Assembly: GCA_032622095.1 (NCBI GenBank)
Contig: CP136062.1
Location: 141,254,351 to 141,318,350, forward strand
Source: Siphonodentalium dalli
Taxonomy: Eukaryota > Mollusca > Scaphopoda > Gadilida > Siphonodentaliidae
Direction of reading: 5' to 3'
DNA: 64,000 nt
The position numbers and the translations under genes are program-made. Under the pieces are notes generated by a model. The model was given only the letters and a program-made list of their open reading frames with translations. It was not told the origin of the DNA and ran no database searches. Below are positions 35,531-45,193 of the stretch, piece after piece. The first letter of the stretch is position 1; each line of letters starts with the position of its first letter.

Positions 35531-36450
35531 AAGAATGTTAGCATTGTTAGGTCAATAACTCATTGTGTTGGTACTGCATTTGGTGTTATCAACAGTACAA
35601 CATTAATGCTTGGTACGTGGATGGGTAGGATACTGGGGTACTAGGATAATATGCTGGTATACTAGGAAAGTACCTAGTTATACCAGGGTTATACCATATA
35701 GTATGTACGAGGGTGGAGCCCACGTACTTTTTCATTTCGGCCAATTTGGCCGGTTACTTCATGTGACTTTTTCATCTGACGTGTGTGTCGGATAATTGAT
35801 CTGGAGGATTTATGTAAATGTTAGCCCAAACTACATTTCCAAGTAACGATGGTTTTGTTGTTTATTTTGAGGAATAATACCGCGTCAGATGAATTCAGCC
35901 CAAATATGTTAACAGTTGTCGTGTCAAACATTCGGCAGTAGGTTAGCGTTATTTAGTATTTGTGGATGTCCTTTAACATGGGGAAAATAGACTACTGCGC
36001 TTGAACGAGCATGTGAATTTGTCGTTTTTAATGTACAGCAACTTGATAATCAATAACAGAGGCATTCTCTGTCAAATAAGGTCGCTCTATTTACGGTATT
36101 AATTGCGGAACTTTCTAAAGTAAACTACGCGTAAACGGATACATACGGTAAATTATAGAATGTGCCGGAATCGGCCTAATCGCCCCATGGCCAACTCGCC
36201 CAGTCGACGTGTGTCAATTCGGTACCTACTATAACATGTACCCGAGTCCGATTCGGAATAAAAGATGTATACGGGTGTTATATAGCGTTTGGTCCGTTGT
36301 TTCTCAATGAATATTATTGAAATTTGGTGTATATGTCCGGGCTGGGACATGGAATACAACAACGTTTGAATTGTTTTTAAATTTACAAATTTGTTGATTT
36401 TATTCAATTTGTTTTCGTTCTGAAAACACACTATAAAGTGTATATAATAT
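35531..36450. other. intron, nothing recognised
   Basis: AT-rich sequence. A local tandem of TGGGTAGGATACTGGGG/TACTAGGATAATA-like pieces lies near 35620-35700. Frames on either strand lack a recognisable domain. Confidence 0.4.
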
Positions 36451-36451
36451 A

Positions 36452-36751
36452 ATAAAGAACACGAGACATACATAATTTATAAACTGTTAACAAAAGATAT
36501 CAAATTCAATACATGACAAAGATGACTCAGTGGAGTTTATAAAGTGAACATAAAAACATTGAGGTAAGAATCTTTTTAAGGAATGCAACTTTATTTAATG
36601 ATAATAAACACATAAATTAAAATAACAAACATGAGACATACATGATTTATAAACTGTTAACAAAAGATATCAAACTCAATACATGACAAAGATGACTCAG
36701 TGAAGTTTATAAAGTGAACATAAAAATATTAAGGTAAGAATCTTTTTAAGC
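36452..36751 (+). repeat. tandem duplication, 170-bp offset
   Basis: The segment from ...GAGACATACAT through TTTATAAACTGTTAACAAAAG and GACAAAGATGACTCAGTG to GGTAAGAATCTTTTTAAG occurs at 36452-36580 and 36622-36751. The copies differ at few positions, so the duplication is young. Confidence 0.85.
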
Positions 36752-38195
36752 ATTACTAAACCGTATAGCACAGACCACAGTCCACTTCACTCATCCGATC
36801 ATCACCAAACTTCATATTTATCTTGATATTGATCTATCAGATGAGAGCTATCAAATATTTTTTTAATTTCATAGGAAAAAATGGTCGCCAGCGGCCATAT
36901 TGCATTTACGTTATATTTTATCGCGTCATGTCGATATCTAGTATTACTTAGAAATTTCACCTTTCCAGATTCATAATTGCTCCATTGACTGTAACAGATG
37001 AAATTATTCCCCTCTTCGGATAGAGTGTCACTGAAACTTTATTTTGTCAGACTGTCTGTATAATCACTGATTATATATGGCAATAATCTGTAATAAGATG
37101 TAGCACTATTTTATTTTATATTTACATGCAGTGCTGTTTTTATACATCAATTCTAATCCCCCTAGATCATCATGTGATCGATGATACATCGCGCGAGGAC
37201 CTGGTTGAATTAAGGGGGGTTTTATGGATCACTTCTGTCCTCAAGCTAGATTATACTTATGACATTTAATGGCATGTTACTAACGTGGAGGGTTAGATAT
37301 GCTTGAGAAACCACCACTCTTTAATTCACACCAAGTTCTCAGCTGTCATGTTCGGATATTAGAACCCATAGCCATGATATATGGTTTATTTTGTGTATAC
37401 TAGTAATATAGTTATTTTCAGTACCTTTATATACCAGTACTGTGTATAACAATGCATATAAATTAATCCATGTATACATGTATATTGATTCAACGGATTC
37501 AGTGGTTTTGTCCATCAGTCTATCAAATTTGCGGGGAAAACATGGCCACAAGCAGTACACCCTGCTAAATTTCGAATTTGAATCAATTGGCGCACCCTGC
37601 AGCCAGCTTTTATTGGAGAACTTTTTCTTATGTGGATATTTTGGGTCACCGCTAGATGTGAGCCATATTTTGTTCTCAAACTGTCCTTGTGAAGACATCA
37701 CTGCCAGCGGTGATCTTCAATTTTACTATTTTTATGGCTAAATAATTTGGTGATCCTACAGACGACACCCTTGTCCGATCGTCATCAGATTCCACAATTA
37801 TCTTCTGGATAACCAGGGTGAGAGTAATCTAATTTTCCCGAATTTCGTTAAAAAACATTACCACAGGCAGCAATTTGGTATCTTACTCTTTGATCCTCTT
37901 TTGCATGACTGAATTGTTTAGCAACTGTACAGACATATCCTATCCCTCATCTGGTTTTTATATACATGTATATCTCTTCATGCGGATAGCCAGTATTACG
38001 TAGGTACTTCAACTTTCTGCATTCCTGTCATCATTTGAAATATAAAAATTTACCTGATACATGCACCCTTCAAAATTTGTTTCGTCGTATCTATTTTAAT
38101 GACCCGTATGGTAATATTGATACAGATATATTTGTCAAACATTTCTTTGTACAATATACAGGTATTTAGTTTGTAACTAAATCTAGAAATATATA
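36752..38195. other. intron with degenerate repeat-like sequence
   Basis: Around 36780-36910 (CCGATCATCACCAAACTT, GGTCGCCAGCGGCCATAT) and again near 37770-37880 (CCGATCGTCATCAGATTCC) there is repeat-like sequence of a type common in invertebrate genomes, but too diverged to delimit. The frames at 37339-37741 on both strands are not supported as genes. Confidence 0.4.
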
Positions 38196-38700
38196 ATAGT
38201 AGCTCGTGGACCCCACTTCGTCCGGGATGTTCCCCTCTGATTTTCGGAGAAATGCGCGATTTAACCTTGAATTGACTATTTTAAAGGTGAAGGTCATGTC
38301 GGGGTCACGATTTGACCCGTCCAAAACACTCCCCGGACAAAAGTCACGACAAAAGTACCCGTCGAAATCCGCCCGGCTTTATACCCGATTTGACCTTGAA
38401 TTGACAATTTTGAATGTCAAGATCAGGTCAGGGTCATGATTTGACCCACCCGAAACACTCCTGGGACAAAAGTAACAGTAGGTATCAAATTTCGTTGAAA
38501 TACTTCCGTTTTACCAGATTTGACCTTGAATTGATCTTTTTGAATGTCAAAGTCAGGTCGGGATCAAGATTTGACCCGGTCCAAAATACTCCCTGGAAAT
38601 AATTTCCCCTAGGTATCAAATTTCGTCAAATCTGTCCGGCAGTTTTCCCGGCCATAGCTAACAGACAAACAGACAGACAAATGTCCAAAATATATATTAA
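38196..38700 (+). repeat. R2 repeat, three tandem ~130-bp units
   Basis: Starts with CCCCACTTCGTCCGGG. Three units follow with ACCTTGAATTGA at 38264, 38393 and 38523 (129-130 bp spacing), each with a GTCAAGRTCAGGTC and TGACCCRYCC block. The end has ACAGACAAACAGACAGACAA and an AT-rich tail. A short related copy opening GACTTCGTTCGGGC follows at 38716. Confidence 0.85.
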
Positions 38701-39065
38701 ACTAGCTGATGTACTCGACTTCGTTCGGGCTAGTTAGGGATTTTTTTTTTGATCGCCTCCATCTGGACAGTACCCAGTATATACAGCGTCTGGCCAAACT
38801 ATTGTTCAATTGGTCCAGAAACATGCCTATATCAGCACGTTCGAGAACATGGTCCCACGTGAAATTGGACCCGTCCATATTGCTCCCGGGATCGAAGTAG
38901 TCCTACGCACAAATTTTTAGTCGGATCGGTCAAGGTCCAGAAACATGCCTATGAGCGAGGTCAAGTTGACACGTTAAATACCAAATTCGAGCAGTGTTAG
39001 AGTCTATAACACATACACACATGCATTCACGCATACACACATACATACATACATACATACAGACA
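38701..39065 (+). repeat. R2-related copy with (ACAT)n tail
   Basis: Begins with AGCTGATGTACTCGACTTCG and ends in (ACATACAT)n and ACAGACAGGTG at about 39009-39066. The internal sequence (GGTCAAGGTCCAGAAACATGCC, repeated as CCAGAAACATGCCTAT at 38815 and 38937) differs from the 130-bp units, so it is a distinct subfamily. Confidence 0.55.
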
Positions 39066-39417
39066 GGTGTTTCAAAATGTATAATCGATAGCTACAACAA
39101 TTCTATGGTAGATAGTTCACGGCCGACCTGATGCATGCATCTTAGTTTTCTTGTATGGGGTTGTCAGTGTTTTTGCGGCGTTTCTCTGTGGTTCGCGGTG
39201 AATCTCGGTGGCCCGTCTGAAGGATTGATTCATCCTAATCTGCTCCATGCAACTTCACCGTGGATCACCGCGAAATAATTACCGTGAATCATGGCCACCC
39301 ACACGCAATGGGCCCAGTGGTGTCCCCATCGTGTTGAGCGTTTTCTTATCGCACTCTTATATTTGCATAATTATCCTGAATAATCACCATATCCCTATAT
39401 AAGTGTACATGGCTCAC

Positions 39418-39546
39418 CTTTAGATGCACAGAAGTCCATGCACATTTCCGGCTGGTTTGTGAGTGGTTGGTCATATTGGGCAGCACACAGTTCCCTTGGG
39501 TTCTGTTCTTTGTAACACCCGAGATATGTACCACGTTTAGTGCGAG
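39418..39546 (-). CDS. secreted PAN/WSC-domain gene, exon 2 (N-terminal half of WSC)
   Basis: The exon is bounded by an acceptor TATATTTTCAG (AG at 39548-39547) and a donor AAAG/GTGAGC (GT at 39417-39416). It is 129 nt, phase 1 at both ends, with 42 whole codons. It encodes the first half of a WSC domain: GTYLGCYKEQNPREL, then QPEMCMDFCASK. The YLGCY start and C...FC spacing match the family, and the next exon completes it in frame. Both splice sites are strong by eye. An inverted-repeat element lies about 45 bp upstream of the acceptor (plus-strand 39592-39799), filling most of the 334-bp intron that would separate it from the candidate exon at 39881. Confidence 0.88.
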
Positions 39547-39591
39547 CTGAAAATATAGATAAAACGTATTATAGCAATACGACGCGTCACT

Positions 39592-39799
39592 GAGTCGCGG
39601 CCATATTGGATCCATCCAGCCCCGTTCAGTTTTTTTTTGGTGCCACAGGTCAAAGTTCTGGAGTAGCATTCAATAATTATGTGGAATTTATGAATATTCA
39701 AAAGCTCCATATATGGAAAGCTACTCCAGAACTTTGACATGTATATAGCACTAAATAAAAACGGAACGGGGCTAGGTGGATCCAATATGGTCGTGACTC
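39592..39799. mobile_element. MITE-like hairpin near splice acceptor
   Basis: GAGTCGCGGCCATATTGGATCC at the left is matched inverted at the right (39778-39799). CCCCGTTC and the 17-bp TCAAAGTTCTGGAGTAGC also recur inverted. Pairing may extend 10-30 bp outwards, so the ends are approximate. There is no coding capacity and no clear target duplication. Confidence 0.75.
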
Positions 39800-39880
39800 C
39801 TGATGACTCGGTGATAATTAAGGCGTATTATACCATTATGTGACACCTGATCAGTGACATGGCTAGAGGGTTTCGTCCAC

Positions 39881-40075
39881 CTTGTAATTTCCAACTGAAC
39901 ACCCCGTCGATTGAACCACACGTACAAAGCCATGAGTAAGTGTGCGTAATTCTATTTGTACACCCTCTTGGCATTTGATTTTTCCCAACTCTTCCCTCAC
40001 AGTCATGGATGTATCTCCCGCACTTTTCGCTATGTTTGGACACTTTGTCAGCCTTGCAACACGGGAAATAATATC
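39881..40075 (-). CDS. candidate extra exon, Cys-rich, of the PAN/WSC gene
   Basis: A minus-strand block of 195 nt runs from a possible acceptor (AATTAAAG, AG at 40077-40076) to a donor-like CAAG/GTGGAC (GT at 39880-39879). In phase 1 it has 64 uninterrupted codons encoding YYFPCCKADKVSKHSEKC, then HDCEGRVG, RGCTN and WLCTCGS: seven cysteines, consistent with an extracellular disulfide-rich module. Phase 1 at both ends lets it be included or skipped between exons 1 and 2 without breaking the frame. The polypyrimidine tract is weak and I do not recognise the module, so it could be an alternative exon, a decayed exon, or chance. Confidence 0.45.
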
Positions 40076-40147
40076 CTTTAATTTGATATATAGAAACCTT
40101 TGTTCGGTCAAAGTGGAGCAAAGGTGATCTTTTTTGTTTTGTTTTGT

Positions 40148-40650
40148 CCCACGGACTAATGGTAGCCTATTCTAAATGGATCAGATGTCTTGTGTGGCCA
40201 ATATATATACTATACTAGCCCTAGGGGATCCATGAGAAAAGTTTGAGATCTGAATAGGAAGATTGCAAAACCCTAATATCTGGTTGACCATGGTTCGGCC
40301 CGGTGTGAGAAAATTTTGAAATCTGAACATGAAAAATGCAAATTCCTATAGCATCTATAGACTGGCCTCAAGATTTCCAACTGTTGCAAATTTTCCAACC
40401 TGAACCCCACCCCTAAGGTTGGAATATGCTGTGCAACTGATGGCCATTTCAGTCCAAACGTTTTACAAAAAGTAAGAAAATATGCAAATGTTGGTCTAAA
40501 ACAACAAATTACCCACTAACAATTTGTTGGAAAATCAAACTACGAGAACAATTTGAACCTATTATTGGTGTGAAATTTCCAACTGTTGGAAATTCTGACC
40601 AAAGTTTTTGGGGACCCGCCTGTTACCATGCGCGTCCCTGCACCTGGTAA
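40148..40650 (-). repeat. dispersed repeat family R3, copy 2
   Basis: Reverse-complement homologue of 21405-21950. Shared blocks are listed there; here they run from AATGGTAGCCTATTCTAAATG (40159) to GGTGTGAAATTTCCAAC (40567) and slightly beyond. It lies inside intron 1 of the WSC gene. Confidence 0.75.
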
Positions 40651-40999
40651 GAAGTTCTCGGTGGAACTATTGTCAACGCTCTTCGCGAATGAAAGAATAA
40701 GTTTAATACAACAATTTTAAGCCACACGTTAAGGAGGATACGCACATTTTGCATACACCCAGCCAAAATGACAAAATGTTTTCAACAAGGAATTTCTCTG
40801 GATCTCTCCGGTAAAGAAAATCTTGAATTTCACATATCCTCATCTTCACATTATACAGAATCTGGCAAATTTTGAGAGTGGACAAAAACAATGGATTTTA
40901 ATTTGAGAGGTTGAACATATTGGTTTCTTTTTTGTCCCTTTCGGTACCAAGAAACTGCTAGAATCTATATGGGGCGCCGTTCTTCTATTTATTGCTCAT

Positions 41000-41415
41000 T
41001 AATGATATAAATAATTTATTTTATGATATCACAAAGTGAATATATGATATAAATTTCGAATATATGATATCTTAAAATAGTAAGCATTTAGTGATATCAC
41101 ATATTCGATTTTATGATATCATAAAATAAATCTGTGATATCCATTTTGTGATATCGATAATTCGGATGAACTAACTGCATTTAGTGATATCATAACAAAT
41201 ATTTATTGATATCCTAAAATTATTATGATATCACAAAATCGAATTATTGATATCACTAAATACTTACTTACATATATTCGATTTTATGATATCACAAATT
41301 CATTTTATGATATCAATAATTCGAATTAGTGATATCATATATTCATTTTGTGATATCAAGAAATACTAGTTATTTTATAATATCACATATTCGATTTTAT
41401 GACATCACTAATTCA
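41000..41415. repeat. GATATC-centred palindromic repeat cluster
   Basis: About fourteen exact GATATC hexamers occur in ~400 bp, mostly as TGATATCAYA separated by 20-35 bp of ATTCGAATT, ATTCGATTTTA or CATTTAGTG filler. Units occur in both orientations, so the whole block is quasi-palindromic and can fold many ways. Simple AT-rich satellite of unknown origin. Confidence 0.85.
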
Positions 41416-41704
41416 CGGATTTCAGTAAAAGTGCGGTCTAAATGAAAGATCCCACAAACTTTCGCCATGCGCTCCAAGCATGTTTTCGCCACATGTTTAT
41501 CGGTCCACGTGTGGCAAACGTATACTAGAAGTTTTCAACACATAGCGTAATTTCTCAGCTGAATTCCGGCATAATGTCTTTATCACGGACTACTTTTGAT
41601 TTTACTTTTGAGTTTATCGGTCCTATTGTTGGGGAAACAAACTATTCTCGCGTTCGTTAACCCATCAATAACAATGACAACGTCACCATATATCCCTGAG
41701 CAAC

Positions 41705-43135
41705 CAGGGGGTGGGGTCAGGAAACAAATTACGGATACAAGGTAGAAATTTTGTGTTTTTCAGTTTTGGGGACCCACCATCCCGGGAGCGTAAGTTTTTT
41801 CCACCCAGGTCTGGGACACCTACCCGGGACCGTAAGTTTTTTCCACCCAGGTCTGGGACACCCACCCCCAAAATTGGTGAAAACCTTGTATATTCTACTA
41901 AATAATGTGTTGTTGGCAGGGTAAGGGTCTCTCACTGTGTCTGCGCCAGAACTGAGAGAACGCTGATCAAGTACACCAACACAAAATAATCAAACAAAGC
42001 ACATGATTGAAAAATATGCCAACAAAACCAGTGACAAAACCTTTAAAAACACAAATATTTATGGTTATAAAGGTAAAATACCCACTTTAACAGGATAGTT
42101 GTGTCCCTTATTAGCAATAGGTTAAAATATGTGCGTGTGTAAAGTAAAAACACCATCAAACACAGTTCAGTCCTCTCCATGTGGGAAATCACTGGTGAGC
42201 AATGAGGAGCTCCCCTTAAAATCATTCTAGGCGAGTGGCGAGTAGTTCTCCTACAAAATGTCGAGGTGAGTAGTATCCCAGCAGGAGATGCCGAAGGCAT
42301 CTCCCGAAGGCCTGGTGGGGGCGAGTACGGGAGGGGGTCAGGGGGCTTCCCCCCGGAAAATTTTGAAAATTAGATGCTCAGAGATTGAATCTGGAGCCTT
42401 TTAATGCTCCAATGACTGTTCAAATAACGATTTTGTGTCAATAAGTGACAAAAATGCAATGCCACATTGCTAATAGTACACAAGCAAGTATATAAGTTGG
42501 TATTTTTGAAATAAAGTTATCTGATATATTACGTACATTTGAAGCATGTGTATTCGGAGTTATCGACAGTATTTTATTGAACCACGTGGTCTCTCTGTTT
42601 GTTGTGCAGAAATTGTATTGCCGATGTGAATCGGAATCAGTTCGATTTCGAATTAATTCCTCGATCTATTTTAGTAAATAGCGCATATAATAAAAAGAAA
42701 ACCTTCGTGTTTTGAGTGAATACCGGAATTACCTCATTCATGAGATACTTCCGGTATTCACTCAAAACACGCAGGTATCCTCTATGTATAATAAGTTTTA
42801 AAAGCCATGATAAACTATGAGAAAAGATGAGAATGGATTTTTTTTCATTGCAATTTTTTTCCTCGACCAAAACCGGACCCCCATGGTTTCAACTGTTAAA
42901 GGGAGAAATTGTGGACAAAAAATTAAAATATAGAGCCCCCTCACTTGTATAAGGCTATAGCATGCACCACTATATGAATCTGATTGTTTCAATTCATTTT
43001 GAAGCTATAATTTGTCTTAGAAATGATTTTGGAAAAAAAAATTGCATGACATCAGAAAAAATCTGCATTCCGGGCTCGGGGGACACCCACCCACCCGGTC
43101 CTTGTATCCTGTAATTTTTTCCGACCCCCACCCTG
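41705..43135. mobile_element. non-autonomous hAT-like DNA transposon
   Basis: A 1431-bp element with terminal inverted repeats of about 38 bp: CAGGGGGTGGGGTCAGGAAA at the left, and the reverse complement of the right end reads CAGGGTGGGGGTCGGAAA. Both continue to ATTAC(A)GGATACAAGG. It is flanked by GAGCAAC on both sides (41698-41704 and 43136-43142), and an empty copy of the same site is at about 44104. CAGGG ends with a 7-8 bp duplication suggest the hAT superfamily. Inside are a duplicated TTTTTTCCACCCAGGTCTGG block (41793, 41832) and a hairpin at about 42706-42775. No transposase frame is present. Confidence 0.85.
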
Positions 43136-43241
43136 GAGCAACTGATGACATGACGATACACACCGAGAGCCAACAAACCAAACTAAGCTTGCATTTGCAT
43201 TGTTGCCGTATTGGATGTCATCATGGTTATCCACAAAGAAA

Positions 43242-44043
43242 TATGTTTTATCATTTTATCATTTATGGCAGAATTTGTTTTTGCATTCAATTTTATTGGA
43301 ATACTGGTTGATCAATTCTACACTAATCAGTTTTATATAGTTTTCTCGACTCCTAATAGTTTTTTGTTTTTTATTAACTGAGTTCCAAATATTCGAAAAA
43401 GAATGTTCTGGGAGAATTTCTGAAAATGTTGTTCTTTGTGTTGCTTTTGGTCTGTTTCCTGCGGCTGCCTGTCTACTATTGGTTCCTAGTTTAATACCGA
43501 ATGAGTTTTTGAAGGTTCCTGGTAGTCTATTATAAGCCCAGTCATGCATGCACACTGACGTTTGGTATGTATAAATGTCACTGAATTTCAGAATGTTCAT
43601 TTTTTTGAAAATGGGATCTGTGTGACTATTGTATCTAGAATTGGTTATTGTTCTAATCGCCCTTTTTTGCAATAAAAATATCTTGTTTGTGGCCGCGACA
43701 TGACCCCATATACACGAATGCCGTATATATACCATATGACTCGATTAGTGAGTAATATGGAGTTCGCAGTGCATGACCCGGAAAGAACTTTTTAACTTTG
43801 TTGATACAATTAATAGCTCGAGCCATCTTAGAGCATACAGTTAAAATATGCGTTTTAAACGTGAGATTCTCGTCGATATTATTAATGCCCACAAATTTCA
43901 AGGATGTTTATTCATATATATTCCCTACTCTGTTTAGTTCAGCTGTGTTTATACATAATTTCAACTCTTTCCATTTTTGATCATTATTTTCTGGATGAAT
44001 TAGCGGATATTGATGGTGTCTAGGTAATGTGTGGACATTTCTC
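43242..44043 (-). pseudogene. 5'-truncated LINE ORF2 fragment
   Basis: Reading down the minus strand: WKELKLCINTAELN (about 43975), a stop, KFVGINNIDENLTFK, MARAINCINKVKKF, then after a frame shift WGHVAATNKIFLLQKRAIRT, FKKMNILKFSDIY and an open tail that stops at TGA (43256-43254) within AAATGATAAAATGATAAAAC, the 3' simple repeat. LLQKRAIR and LNILKF.DIY are typical of the RT connector and C-terminus in CR1/L2/Jockey-like LINEs. It is a third LINE family in the window, 5' truncated, in intron 1 of the WSC gene. Confidence 0.85.
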
Positions 44044-44216
44044 GGGGAAACAAACTATTCTCGCGTTCGTTAACCCATCAATAACAATGACAACGTCACC
44101 ATATATCCATGAGCAACTGATGACATGACGATACACCCCGAGAGCCAACAAACCAAACTAAGCTTGCATTTGCATGGTTGCCGTATTGGATGTCATCATG
44201 GTTATCCACAAAGAAA

Positions 44217-45193
44217 CTGAGATTATCATCTTAGCATAACTGTTAAACATGTTCATTTCTCATTGATTCAACATAAAATGCACTGCCTATGAAAATGTAT
44301 AAACATCAGTTTTCTGCGCGTTGCTTGCCATTTCATCGGATTTTCAGCGATATAAACTAATTTACCAATAGTACTCAATAATCATAACACGACTTTATCG
44401 TAAACTAAGGAGGGTATCGATATAGAAGATTTATTCAGAGTGGGTGCAATTTGGAATTCATGTTGAATTCTGTTCGGGGAATCTCGCCGTTTGCAATACA
44501 TGTATAATAAATTTCATTAAAAAGCGCATGACGCTCGATCTCAACGGAAACCCCACTATACATGTAACAATTCAACTTGCATACATTATGATCTGCCAAT
44601 TGAGAACATTTTGGTATGAGTGATCATGAATGCCATGCATTTGGTCGATATACAATTACTAATTAGACACGTATTGAACAAACTGCAAACGGGGTGTTTT
44701 TCGATTGAATGTCCGTTTTTAATGTTTTCACGTTAAATCCATGTAAGAAAATTAGTGACATACTTGAAACAAGTATTGTACTAAAACTTTTGTTTCATTT
44801 TCAACAAGTATACATAGTATTATGCGATAAATTAAGCATGCTAAACACTAAGTTTAGTCTCATTGCCAGGACAATCGGTACGCAATCACATCGATGTCGT
44901 ACCTTCGTGCGAATTGTTTACAAAATTAACGAAATTTTGATAAAAAAAAATGCTTGGATGGTTTTCAGTGCAGCACCTAATATCATTTATTTCATCGTAT
45001 TATGTTGGGGGAATACATAGTTGTTAAATTATAGGTACTCAATACGATTCGATGGTCCCCATATCATCATATTCCAATAACAAGATCATTTTTTGAAATG
45101 CCGCTTCAGTTATCAGAATCGATTAATTGCCCAAAAATAATGCTAACCATAGTCCCACTAACCATGCATGCAGAACGTTGCAAACAATACATA
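44217..45193. other. intron, nothing recognised
   Basis: AT-rich sequence in intron 1. A plus-strand frame at 44709-45020 (103 codons) has no domain I recognise. Confidence 0.4.

Larger units (their letters stand above)
41631..44216. repeat. 173-bp direct repeats flanking a LINE fragment
   Basis: Copy 2 is contiguous at 44044-44216 (GGGGAAACAAAC...CACAAAGAAA). Copy 1 is split into 41631-41704 and 43143-43241 by a later insertion. Removing that insertion and one 7-bp target repeat gives exactly 173 bp, with only three mismatches to copy 2. The direct repeats precisely flank the LINE fragment at 43242-44043, so they look like an unusually long target-site duplication. Confidence 0.8.

Noticed and set aside
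43042-43311. Plus-strand frame crossing 43135-43241
   Set aside because: It runs across the hAT-like element's end, the target duplication and the LINE tail, three unrelated sequences, so it is not a gene.
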